DNA of 12,655 bases from Actinomycetota bacterium. GTDB lineage: Bacteria; Actinomycetota; Humimicrobiia; Humimicrobiales; Humimicrobiaceae. Positions 6,493 through 12,655 of the stretch are shown piece by piece (within the stretch, counting starts at the first letter, position 1; every line of letters starts with the position of its first letter). Below the pieces are notes generated by a model. The model was not told where the DNA came from. It saw only the letters and a program-made list of their open reading frames with translations, and did no database searches. The stretch spans positions 1 through 12,655 of the forward strand of contig JAFGMJ010000151.1 of NCBI GenBank assembly GCA_016927635.1, written 5' to 3'. A program made the translations under genes and the position numbers.

Positions 6493-7037
6493 TGAAACCT
6501 AGATTTAAAGAAAAATACGATAAGGAAATCGTACCACAGTTAATAAGCGAGTTGAAATACAGCAATATAATGCAGGTGCCCAGGCTTGAAAAAATAACGG
6601 TAAATATGGGTATGGGCTCTGCATTGCAGAATCCCAAAGAACTTGAAGGAGCTGTCAGTGATCTTTCAAAAATAACTGGCCAGAAGCCGATTATAACAAA
6701 GGCAAGAAAGTCAATTGCAAGCTTTAAAGTCAGGCAGGGCAATTCAATAGGCTGCATGGTTACACTTAGAGGAAACAGGATGTATGAGTTCCTGGACAGG
6801 CTGCTCAGCGTGGCAATACCAAGGATAAGGGATTTCAGGGGGCTGCCCTCCAAAAGTTTTGACGGTAAAGGAAATTATACAATTGGAATAAGGGAACAGA
6901 CCATTTTCCCTGAAGTAGATTATGAAAGTATAGTGAGTACAAAAGGTATGAATATTACTTTTGTCACTTCAGCAAGGTCAAACAGCGAAGCACTGCTTCT
7001 GCTTGAAAAATTTGGTTTTCCGTTCAGGAAAGCATAA
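6492..7037 (+). CDS. rplE: 50S ribosomal protein L5
   Basis: L5 binds 5S rRNA with L18 and contacts P-site tRNA and the 30S head. I take ATG 6492, giving 181 residues beginning [17 protein letters not shown], because it overlaps the L24 stop as TAATG and has GGAGG (6478-6482) 9 nt upstream. A longer in-frame reading from 6465 runs into rplX and has no family support. Diagnostic blocks are [33 protein letters not shown] and [20 protein letters not shown]. Length agrees with the usual 179-180. Confidence 0.97.
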   Translation: MKPRFKEKYDKEIVPQLISELKYSNIMQVPRLEKITVNMGMGSALQNPKELEGAVSDLSKITGQKPIITKARKSIASFKVRQGNSIGCMVTLRGNRMYEFLDRLLSVAIPRIRDFRGLPSKSFDGKGNYTIGIREQTIFPEVDYESIVSTKGMNITFVTSARSNSEALLLLEKFGFPFRKA

Positions 7038-7084
7038 ATATAAAATATAGATATATATGGAAAGTTTTATCAGGAGGATTTTTA

Positions 7085-7270
7085 TTGGCTAAAAAATCTC
7101 TAATAGCTAAACAAAAAAGACCTGCAAAGTTTAAAGTCAGGTTATATCACAGATGCAACAGATGCGGCAGGCCGAGAGCCTATTACAGGAAATTTGGACT
7201 CTGCAGGATTTGTCTGCGTGAACTTGCTTATGAAGGAAAAATTCCTGGACTTACAAAGTCCAGTTGGTAA
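7085..7270 (+). CDS. rpsZ: 30S ribosomal protein S14, zinc-binding type
   Basis: The 61 residues are the short, zinc-containing S14 used in the 30S head. Cysteines at 24, 27, 40 and 43 form CNRCG and CRICL, with [19 protein letters not shown] and the terminal TKSSW. Many bacteria carry a second, longer, zinc-free S14 for zinc starvation; none is in this window. The start is TTG at 7085 with AGGAGG at 7072-7077, 7 nt away. It lies in the normal position between L5 and S8. The symbols rpsN and rpsZ are both used for this gene. Confidence 0.97.
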   Translation: MAKKSLIAKQKRPAKFKVRLYHRCNRCGRPRAYYRKFGLCRICLRELAYEGKIPGLTKSSW

Positions 7271-7281
7271 AAGGAGGATAA

Positions 7282-7683
7282 ATGTCTGTTTCGGATCCTA
7301 TAGCGGATATGTTAACAAGGATTAGAAATGCAATCAAGGCAAGATTTGATGAAGTTGTAATGCCTTCTTCAAAGCTTAAGGTGCAGTTAGCAAAACTTTT
7401 GCTTAAAGAAGGTTATATAAACAGTTATGAGGTCATTGATGGCGAAAGTTCAAGTGGAATACTGAAAATCTATTTGAAATATAATAAAAACAGGACCGGA
7501 GTCATTTCCGGGCTTAAAAGGGTCAGCAAACCCAGCCTCAGGGTTTACTGCGAGAAAGAAAAAATACCTGCTGTAATGGGAGGCCTTGGAACGGTTGTGT
7601 TATCCACTTCAAAGGGGGTAATGACCGGCAGCAGTGCAAAAGAACTTGGAATAGGCGGAGAAGTACTCTGTTATATATGGTAG
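7282..7683 (+). CDS. rpsH: 30S ribosomal protein S8
   Basis: S8 is a primary binder of the central domain of 16S rRNA and in Escherichia coli represses the spc operon by binding a 16S-like site on the mRNA. The 133 residues start SVSDPIADMLTRIRNAIKA and end LGTVVLSTSKGVMTGSSAKE then LGIGGEVLCYIW; the STSKGVMT signature is intact. ATG 7282 has AAGGAGG (7271-7277) only 4 nt upstream, close but workable. It starts 11 nt after rpsZ, and a 61-nt A+T-rich spacer follows before rplF. Confidence 0.98.
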   Translation: MSVSDPIADMLTRIRNAIKARFDEVVMPSSKLKVQLAKLLLKEGYINSYEVIDGESSSGILKIYLKYNKNRTGVISGLKRVSKPSLRVYCEKEKIPAVMGGLGTVVLSTSKGVMTGSSAKELGIGGEVLCYIW

Positions 7684-7744
7684 ATTTGTTTAAAATATTT
7701 AAAGAATTTTTTAATGAATAGGTTATATTCAAGGGGGTTTTAAA

Positions 7745-8299
7745 TTGTCCAGGGTTGGTAAAAAACCGATTCCAGTGCCTTCGGGAGTGGAAGTAAATAT
7801 AAATAAAAATAATGTTACAGTAAAAGGAAAACTCGGTCAACTAAGCCAGGCAGTTGAAAGCGACATTAAGATTGAATTAAATGACGGCCAGCTTATTCTT
7901 TCTCCTTCATCTGGTTCAAAAAAGCTTGGAGGCATGCATGGCCTATACAGGAATCTTTTAAACAATATGGTAACTGGCGTCAGTGAAGGTTTTACTAAAA
8001 CATTAAAAATAGTAGGGGTTGGCTACAGGGCAGGCAAGAAAGGTGAAGATCTTGAAATACTTGTAGGCTATTCTAATCCTGTAGTTTTTAAAAAACCGGA
8101 AGATATTTCTTTTGATACGCCGGACAACACTACAATAATTGTAAAAGGTATAGATAAGCAGAGAGTTGGCCAGGTCGCTGCCGATATAAGGAATATAAGG
8201 AAACCTGAGCCTTACAAAGGTAAAGGAATAAGATATCTTAATGAAGCAGTGAGAAAGAAAGTCGGGAAAGCGGCAGCATCTGCAAAAGGTGGGAAATAA
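7745..8299 (+). CDS. rplF: 50S ribosomal protein L6
   Basis: L6 lies near the factor-binding site at the base of the L7/L12 stalk. The 184 residues begin SRVGKKPIPVPSGVEVNI, with the GVSEGFTKTLKIVGVGYRA block between the two duplicated alpha/beta domains and RKPEPYKGKGIRYLNEAVRK near the end, which is the L6 signature. It is slightly longer than the common 176-180, mainly at the lysine-rich C-terminus. The start is TTG at 7745 with AAGGGGG (7731-7737), 7 nt away. The stop codon overlaps the Shine-Dalgarno site of rplR. Confidence 0.98.
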   Translation: MSRVGKKPIPVPSGVEVNINKNNVTVKGKLGQLSQAVESDIKIELNDGQLILSPSSGSKKLGGMHGLYRNLLNNMVTGVSEGFTKTLKIVGVGYRAGKKGEDLEILVGYSNPVVFKKPEDISFDTPDNTTIIVKGIDKQRVGQVAADIRNIRKPEPYKGKGIRYLNEAVRKKVGKAAASAKGGK

Positions 8300-8312
8300 G
8301 GAGTTTATTTAA

Positions 8313-8672
8313 ATGAAAACCAGGTTGATAAGAAAAGATAAAAGTTTAAGAAGAAAAAGAAGGGTCGCCTATAAAATAGGTTATGGCAGCACCAGGCCCA
8401 GGCTATTTGTTTTCAGATCAAATAAATATATATATGCACAGATACTTGATAATTCAGGCAGAACTATTACCGGTATTTCCAGCAAAGTTGTTGAAGCCGC
8501 CAGTGATGTAAAAGGCAAAACAGATATCAGTTTTAAAACCGGAAAAGCCCTGGCACAGAAGGCTAAAGAAAAAAATATAACAGAAGTTGTATTTAACCGG
8601 GGAAGCTACAAGTATCATGGAAGGGTAAAAGCTCTGGCAGATGGCGCCAGGGATGGCGGATTAAAGTTTTAA
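8313..8672 (+). CDS. rplR: 50S ribosomal protein L18
   Basis: L18 binds 5S rRNA and joins it to the 23S rRNA. The 119 residues show the basic N-terminus RKDKSLRRKRRVAYKI, then RPRLFVFRSNKYIYAQILD, the middle GKALAQKAKEKNITEVVFNR and the end YHGRVKALADGARDGGLKF, all typical and of normal length. ATG 8313 follows TAAGGAG (8297-8303), which includes the rplF stop, with 9 nt spacing. A 47-nt spacer precedes rpsE. Confidence 0.98.
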   Translation: MKTRLIRKDKSLRRKRRVAYKIGYGSTRPRLFVFRSNKYIYAQILDNSGRTITGISSKVVEAASDVKGKTDISFKTGKALAQKAKEKNITEVVFNRGSYKYHGRVKALADGARDGGLKF

Positions 8673-8719
8673 CCGCCGAATAAATTTCAATATGTTTAAT
8701 TAATAAGGAGGAATGGCTC

Positions 8720-9214
8720 GTGCCGGAATTTTCTGCAGCAGAGGAATATTCAGAGAAAGTAATTAAAATAAATAGAGTTGCCAAGGTTGTAAAAGGCGGA
8801 CGAAGGTTCAGCTTCAGCGCGCTTGTTGCTGTTGGCAACATGAATGGAAAAGTCGGTATAGGCTTTGGAAAAGCAAATGAGGTATCCATAGCCATACAGA
8901 AAGCAATCAATGCGGCTAAGAAAAATATTTTTGAAGTCCCGCTTGTTGAAGGAACCATACCTTATCTTGTAAATATCAAATACGGCGCAGGCCATGTATT
9001 TATGAAACCTGCATCTCAAGGAACTGGCGTTATAGCGGGAGGTCCCGTAAGAGCTATTATGGAGCTTGCAGGAGTAAAAGACATACTTACAAAGTCCCTT
9101 GGCAGTGCAAATGCCTTAAGTATTGCAAATGCCACAGTAATGGGCCTGAAATCTTTAAAGACTAAAGAACAGATATTATCAACAAGGCTTGTTGGCAGTA
9201 AGTCAGAAGCTTAA
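8720..9214 (+). CDS. rpsE: 30S ribosomal protein S5
   Basis: S5 lies near the mRNA entry site and affects decoding accuracy and helicase activity. The 164 residues hold the N-terminal double-stranded-RNA-binding fold (about 11-74, [32 protein letters not shown]) and the C-terminal domain with [19 protein letters not shown] and [19 protein letters not shown]. The start is GTG at 8720 with AAGGAGG (8705-8711), 8 nt away. An ATG at 8713 in another frame is only 1 nt from that site and opens a 17-codon frame, so it is unlikely to be used. Downstream rpmD would be expected, but rplO follows after 31 nt. Confidence 0.98.
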   Translation: MPEFSAAEEYSEKVIKINRVAKVVKGGRRFSFSALVAVGNMNGKVGIGFGKANEVSIAIQKAINAAKKNIFEVPLVEGTIPYLVNIKYGAGHVFMKPASQGTGVIAGGPVRAIMELAGVKDILTKSLGSANALSIANATVMGLKSLKTKEQILSTRLVGSKSEA

Positions 9215-9245
9215 AAATAAAAGGAGCTTCTTTAAGGAGGAAGTT

Positions 9246-9704
9246 TTGAAACTTTGTGATATTAAACCGGATAAAAGCTTAACAAAAAAAAGAAAAAGAG
9301 TCGGCAGGGGTAATGCTTCCGGCCATGGCACCACCAGCGGAAGAGGAAGCAAAGGACAGCTTTCGCGTTCAGGCGGAAATTTAAGAGTAGGATTTGAAGG
9401 CGGACAGATGCCGCTGCATCGAAGAATACCTCATTTGAGGGGATTTAAAAATACCAGGAAAAAAGAATTCAATATATTAAATGTCGGGACTCTTGAAAAG
9501 TTCTCTGAGAAAAAAACCATTGATTTCGATTTTCTTTTAAAGAACGGACTTATAAAGAATGAAGAAAATCTTTTGAAGGTGCTTGGTAACGGAATACTTA
9601 CCAAAAAACTAACAGTGAAGGCTAATTTCTTCAGCGAAACTGCAAAAAAGAAAATCGAAGCTGCGGGGGGAGTAGCTGAAATTGTAAAAGTAGGTAAAAA
9701 CTGA
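9246..9704 (+). CDS. rplO: 50S ribosomal protein L15
   Basis: L15 is a late 50S assembly protein with a long glycine- and lysine-rich N-terminal extension that threads into 23S rRNA. I take TTG 9246 (MKLCDIKPDKS) because AAGGAGG at 9234-9240 lies 5 nt upstream; the open frame continues back to 9189, inside rpsE, without family support. The 152 residues include KRVGRGNASGHGTTSGRGSK (about 18-37), GFEGGQMPLHRRIPHLRGF, and the C-terminal globular part ending GGVAEIVKVGKN. A second SD-like AAGGAG lies at 9221-9226, too far from the start to serve it. Confidence 0.96.
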   Translation: MKLCDIKPDKSLTKKRKRVGRGNASGHGTTSGRGSKGQLSRSGGNLRVGFEGGQMPLHRRIPHLRGFKNTRKKEFNILNVGTLEKFSEKKTIDFDFLLKNGLIKNEENLLKVLGNGILTKKLTVKANFFSETAKKKIEAAGGVAEIVKVGKN

Positions 9705-9761
9705 ATAACCCTGGCTGCCGATGATTATCTAATAAAATGATTTTTTAAGAGGAAAAATATT

Positions 9762-11024
9762 ATGTGGAAAGCTATTATAAATGCTTTTAGGATCAAAGAA
9801 ATAAGAAACAGGATCTTTTATACCCTGGCAATACTTGCTCTCTACAGGTTTGGGTCAAACATAACGGTTCCGGGAGTTGACGCAGGCGCAATAACTGAAC
9901 AGGTCCAGTCCGGACTTCTTGGCATAATGGATCTTTTCTCCGGAGGGGCGCTTTCAAGATTTGCAGTTTTTTCACTTGGCATAATGCCTTATATCACCGC
10001 GACTATTATCATGCAGCTTCTGCAGGTTGTAATTCCAAAGCTTGCCCAGCTTTCAAAAGAAGGCGAGATAGGCAGGAGGAAGGTAAACCAGATTGCAAGA
10101 TATATGACAACAGGGCTGGCGCTGATACAGTCTGTTGCAATGGTCTTTTATTTCCGCAATTTCAATGCAATACCGAAGTTTGACGCAATGCATATAATAC
10201 TTATTGTTATTACGCTTACCGCAGGCACAACACTTATAATGTGGCTTGGAGAGCTTATAAACATTCACGGTATCGGAAATGGCATATCGCTTATAATTTT
10301 TGCTTCCATAGTATCGAGAATACCCGGCCAGGTACTAAGCATGTTCAGGCTGCAGACCTCCAATATAATATATATTGTTGTATTTGCGGCACTTGCTGTT
10401 GGTATAATTATGGCCATTATAGAAATGACCCAGGGTGAAAGAAGAATACCTGTGCAGTATGCAAAAAGGATTGTGGGAAGAAAAGTATTTGGAGGCCAGA
10501 GCACCTACATACCTTTAAAAGTAAACCAGTCAGGCGTAATGCCCATTATATTTGCAGTTTCCGTATTGCTATTTCCTGCAACGATAGCTCAGTTTACAAA
10601 TGTGGCCTGGCTTCAAAGAATAGCCGATATGTTTACGCCAAGCGCAGAGGGGAAAATAAATCCTGTTTATGCTATTGTGTATCTTTTGCTTATCATATTT
10701 TTTGCATATTTTTACGGAGCTATTACTTTCAACCCGATGGACACTGCTGATAATCTGAGAAGATATGGCGGCTTTATACCGGGCATAAGGCCAGGCAAAA
10801 ATACAGCCGATTATCTTTCTCACATACTTAACAGGATAACGCTTCCAGGCGCGGTTTTTCTTGCAATGATAGCTCTGCTGCCTGAAATCCTTATAACATA
10901 TGGTAATATGCCATTCAGGTTTGGCGGCACATCCATATTGATTGCAGTAAGCGTTGCTCTTGAAACCATGAGGCAGCTTGAATCACAACTTATTATGAGA
11001 GACTATGAAGGGTTCTTAAAATGA
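9762..11024 (+). CDS. secY: Preprotein translocase subunit SecY
   Basis: SecY is the channel-forming subunit of the SecYEG translocon in the inner membrane. At 420 residues it has about ten membrane segments, roughly at 17-34, 70-92, 113-133, 142-162, 172-189, 200-222, 258-278, 302-322, 360-380 and 388-402. Family blocks include SLGIMPYITATIIMQLL, GIGNGISLIIFASIVSRIP, the cytoplasmic loop RRIPVQYAKRIVGRKVFGG, TYIPLKVNQSGVMPIIFA and the tail IMRDYEGFLK. ATG 9762 follows GAGG (9749-9752) with 9 nt spacing, 57 nt after rplO. The stop overlaps the adk start (ATGA), a common arrangement that couples translation. Confidence 0.98.
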   Translation: MWKAIINAFRIKEIRNRIFYTLAILALYRFGSNITVPGVDAGAITEQVQSGLLGIMDLFSGGALSRFAVFSLGIMPYITATIIMQLLQVVIPKLAQLSKEGEIGRRKVNQIARYMTTGLALIQSVAMVFYFRNFNAIPKFDAMHIILIVITLTAGTTLIMWLGELINIHGIGNGISLIIFASIVSRIPGQVLSMFRLQTSNIIYIVVFAALAVGIIMAIIEMTQGERRIPVQYAKRIVGRKVFGGQSTYIPLKVNQSGVMPIIFAVSVLLFPATIAQFTNVAWLQRIADMFTPSAEGKINPVYAIVYLLLIIFFAYFYGAITFNPMDTADNLRRYGGFIPGIRPGKNTADYLSHILNRITLPGAVFLAMIALLPEILITYGNMPFRFGGTSILIAVSVALETMRQLESQLIMRDYEGFLK

Positions 11025-11656
11025 GGCTTGTATTGCTTGGAGCACCTGGTGCCGGTAAAGGCACACAGGCAAAAAGAATTGCTTCAAAATATAATATTGC
11101 ACATATCTCTACAGGAGATCTTTTAAGAGATGAGGTTAAAAAAAATACGCAGCTGGGAATAAGGGCAAATGAATATATGGAGCAGGGAACACTTGTACCG
11201 GACGAGCTTATAATTGAAATGATAAAAAGAATACTTGAAAATGACAGTTCAAAAACCGGTTTTTTAATGGATGGTTTTCCCAGGACTTTAAACCAGGCGG
11301 AGAAGTTTGATAAAATGCTTAAAGGCCTGGGGCTCTCAATAGATAAAGTAATAAATTTACATGTAGATGAGGAAAAGCTTGTAAAAAGGCTGGCTGCAAG
11401 GAGAGTATGCCAAAGCTGCAACAAAATATTCAGTCTGGCAAATTATGACGGCAGCCCGGAAATATGCCCTTATTGCGGAGGCAAGCTTTACAAAAGGAAA
11501 GACGACCAGGAAGATGTGATAAAACAGCGGCTGAAAGTTTATGAGAAGCAGACCAAACCGCTGATTGATTACTATAAAAAGAACGGCCTGCTTGATGATG
11601 TCGACGGAGATGGCAGTGAAGATAAAGTTATGGAAAGGATTCTTTCGGTAATATGA
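11021..11656 (+). CDS. adk: Adenylate kinase, zinc-LID type
   Basis: This cytoplasmic enzyme interconverts ATP plus AMP with two ADP. The 211 residues have the P-loop GAPGAGKGTQ (7-16), the AMP-binding stretch HISTGDLLRDEV (28-39), the FLMDGFPRTLNQAE block (81-94) and RRVC at the start of the LID. Cysteines 130, 133, 149 and 152 (CQSC...CPYC) show a long-form LID with a structural zinc site, as in many Gram-positive enzymes. It overlaps secY by 4 nt (ATGA), with GAAGGG at 11008-11013 inside secY as ribosome-binding site, and overlaps map by 4 nt. Length is near the usual 211-217. Confidence 0.98.
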   Translation: MRLVLLGAPGAGKGTQAKRIASKYNIAHISTGDLLRDEVKKNTQLGIRANEYMEQGTLVPDELIIEMIKRILENDSSKTGFLMDGFPRTLNQAEKFDKMLKGLGLSIDKVINLHVDEEKLVKRLAARRVCQSCNKIFSLANYDGSPEICPYCGGKLYKRKDDQEDVIKQRLKVYEKQTKPLIDYYKKNGLLDDVDGDGSEDKVMERILSVI

Positions 11657-12417
11657 TTATTTGTAAGTCGTCAGATGAAATAAAGCTGATGCAGCAGGCT
11701 GGCAATATAGTAAATGAAGTTCTTTTACAAATTGAAAAAGTTTTAAAACCGGGTGTCAACACTGCTTATCTTGACAGGATTGCAGAGGAATGCATATACA
11801 GGTTAAAAGCAGAACCTGCTTTTAAAGGCTATGTGGGAAGACTTAACTCGACCCCTTATCCGGCAGTCATATGTTCTTCTATTAATGAAGAAGTGGTTCA
11901 TGGAGTACCGGGGAAAAGGGTTGTACGTGAAGGAGACCTGGTTTCAATTGACGTTGGAGTAAAATTCAGGGGTTTTTTTGGAGATGCTGCAAGAAGCTTT
12001 TTGATTGGAGATGTTTGCAGGACTGCAAAAAGATTATATGAGGCAACCTGGGATGCGCTTAATAAAAGTATTGACAAATGTGTTTTGGGAAACAGGCTTT
12101 CAGATATTTCCCATGCTATAGAGTCAAGGGCGCTGGCCGATAATTTTTCAGTCGTTAAAGTTTTTGTAGGTCACGGTATAGGGAAAAAAATGCATGAGGA
12201 TCCCCAGATTTTAAATTACGGCCCCCCTGGTCAGGGACCTCCATTAAAAAAAGGAATGGTCCTTGCAATAGAGCCTATGCTCAATGAGGGAACCTCAGAT
12301 GTTGAAGTTCTAAGCGACAACTGGACAGCAGTTACAGCTGACAGGAAGCTTTCATGTCATTTTGAAGATACAGTGGCGATAACAGATAATGGTCCTTTGA
12401 TACTTACTAGAAAGTAA
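11653..12417 (+). CDS. map: Methionine aminopeptidase, type I
   Basis: This metalloenzyme removes the initiator methionine from nascent proteins at the tunnel exit. The 254 residues conserve the five metal ligands of the type I family: D100, D111, H174, E207 and E238, with the same mutual spacing as the E. coli enzyme (D97, D108, H171, E204, E235 by recall). H83 in VVHGVPG and H181 match the two active-site histidines. Blocks VSIDVGVKFRGFFGDAARSF, VGHGIGKKMHEDPQI and MVLAIEPML are clear. ATG 11653 overlaps the adk stop (ATGA), so it is co-translated. There is no N-terminal zinc-finger extension. After it, 143 nt without a gene lead to infA. Confidence 0.98.
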   Translation: MIICKSSDEIKLMQQAGNIVNEVLLQIEKVLKPGVNTAYLDRIAEECIYRLKAEPAFKGYVGRLNSTPYPAVICSSINEEVVHGVPGKRVVREGDLVSIDVGVKFRGFFGDAARSFLIGDVCRTAKRLYEATWDALNKSIDKCVLGNRLSDISHAIESRALADNFSVVKVFVGHGIGKKMHEDPQILNYGPPGQGPPLKKGMVLAIEPMLNEGTSDVEVLSDNWTAVTADRKLSCHFEDTVAITDNGPLILTRK

Positions 12418-12467
12418 TGCATGGATTTTTAAAAAGGTCAGGATGTTTGTCTGCATAGGGCAATATT

Positions 12468-12487
12468 AAAAGTATGGACTTTTTTTT
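12468..12487 (+). terminator. Possible weak terminator after map
   Basis: AAAAGT (12468-12473) and ACTTTT (12478-12483) pair around the 4-nt loop ATGG, and the T-run extends to 12487, eight Ts in all. The stem has only one G-C pair, so the hairpin would be weak and read-through to infA is likely. It would mark the end of the secY-adk-map block if active. Confidence 0.25.
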
Positions 12488-12493
12488 AATTAT

Positions 12494-12523
12494 TTGATAT
12501 CCTACGTGTTTGCGCCTGATATT
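12494..12523 (+). promoter_or_regulatory. Weak promoter candidate upstream of infA
   Basis: TTGATA (12494-12499) and GATATT (12518-12523) are 18 bp apart, matching 9 of 12 consensus bases. A second possibility is TTGCGC (12510-12515) with TATTAT (12533-12538) at 17 bp, matching 8 of 12, which would start transcription only a few bases before the infA ribosome-binding site. Neither is strong; the A+T-rich context makes chance matches likely. Confidence 0.3.
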
Positions 12524-12529
12524 GGACGT
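12495..12529 (+). repeat. Direct repeat TGATAT-N3-ACGT, 22-nt period, upstream of infA
   Basis: Two 13-nt copies, 12495-12507 (TGATATCCTACGT) and 12517-12529 (TGATATTGGACGT), agree at 10 of 13 positions: the first six bases and the final ACGT. Their start-to-start distance of 22 nt is about two DNA helical turns, so both would face the same side of the helix. They overlap the promoter candidates for infA, as an operator would. The function is inferred only. Confidence 0.4.
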
Positions 12530-12560
12530 AAATATTATATAAATTTAAAGGGAGGAAATT

Positions 12561-12655
12561 ATTTCTAAGAAAGAAGGCATTATTGAGGCTGAGGGCACTA
12601 TTTTAGAATCTCTGCCAAATGCCATGTTCAGGGTTGAGCTTGAAAACGGGCATAA
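12561..12655 (+). CDS. infA: Translation initiation factor IF-1, N-terminal part, apparent ATT start
   Basis: The frame reads [20 protein letters not shown] followed by [10 protein letters not shown] and runs off the window end, a clear IF-1 N-terminus (OB-fold, small cytoplasmic factor that blocks the 30S A site during initiation). Aligned with the usual MAKKEG or MSKKEG start, the first codon is ATT at 12561. An AAAGGGAGG site at 12547-12555 lies 5 nt upstream, and a TAA at 12546-12548 closes the frame, so no ATG, GTG or TTG is available. A second ATT at 12558 is only 2 nt from the site. The next in-frame ATG is residue 22, inside the conserved fold. Alternatives are a sequencing error in an original ATG, or a real AUU start as known for infC. 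Confidence 0.9.
   Translation, partial: MSKKEGIIEAEGTILESLPNAMFRVELENGH

Noticed and set aside
7686..7715. TTGTTT-N18-TTTAAT promoter-like pair before rplF
   Set aside because: Poor -35 box and non-optimal spacing in A+T-rich DNA; no independent support.
8713..8766. 17-codon frame from the ATG 7 nt before the rpsE start
   Set aside because: The ATG is only 1 nt from the Shine-Dalgarno site and the peptide has no features; likely chance.
9189..9245. In-frame upstream extension of L15 into rpsE
   Set aside because: The extra 19 residues overlap S5, match no L15 N-terminus, and the strong AAGGAGG at 9234-9240 serves the TTG at 9246.
2..12655. A new defence, mobile or biosynthetic system hidden in the cluster
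   Set aside because: Every frame with coding character is assigned to a known housekeeping family, and no gap exceeds 175 nt, so there is no room for an unrecognised multi-gene system.

Overview
This is a housekeeping window from a bacterial chromosome: the main ribosomal-protein gene cluster (S10 and spc regions) with its flanks, all on the + strand. No mobile element, CRISPR array, tRNA, rRNA or accessory island is visible.

Organism: bacterial, moderately A+T-rich (my impression; not counted), with strong AGGAGG-type Shine-Dalgarno (SD) sites, heavy use of AGG for arginine, and many TTG starts. Several proteins read like the Gram-positive side of the tree, with a lean towards Actinomycetota: S17 with a RPLSKTKRWR block, S5 with [21 protein letters not shown], zinc-type S14 ending TKSSW, L23 beginning KDPRDI, and L22 with a long basic tail. 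The A+T content and the missing rpmD would be unusual for ordinary Actinomycetota, so a deep-branching or uncultivated low-GC lineage is plausible but not shown.

Layout: the last 22 codons of tuf (EF-Tu) open the window, so the str operon runs into rpsJ after only 33 nt. Next come rpsJ (S10), a 174-nt gap with a good promoter candidate, rplC (L3), rplD (L4), rplW (L23), rplB (L2), rpsS (S19), rplV (L22), rpsC (S3), rplP (L16), rpmC (L29) and rpsQ (S17). The spc part follows: rplN (L14), rplX (L24), rplE (L5), rpsZ (zinc S14), rpsH (S8), rplF (L6), rplR (L18), rpsE (S5), rplO (L15), secY, adk and map. After a 143-nt spacer the window ends inside infA (IF-1). The order is the classical one except that rpmD (L30), normally between rpsE and rplO, is absent; only 31 nt lie there.

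How the genes work together: the 20 r-proteins build the 30S head and body and the 50S core, tunnel and 5S region. SecY receives nascent membrane and secreted proteins, Met aminopeptidase trims their N-termini, adenylate kinase balances adenylates, and EF-Tu and IF-1 act in elongation and initiation. Translational coupling is visible at rplD/rplW (14-nt overlap), rplV/rpsC and rplX/rplE (TAATG), and secY/adk and adk/map (ATGA). Elsewhere short A+T-rich spacers carry strong SD sites.

Most worth a second look: infA appears to start at ATT; a TTGAAA-N17-TATAAT promoter and a stem-loop lie between rpsJ and rplC; a 7-bp perfect hairpin precedes rplB; a 13-nt direct repeat at 22-nt period precedes infA; rpmD is missing; and L22 has a 68-residue lysine-rich tail. 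I see no new multi-gene system here.
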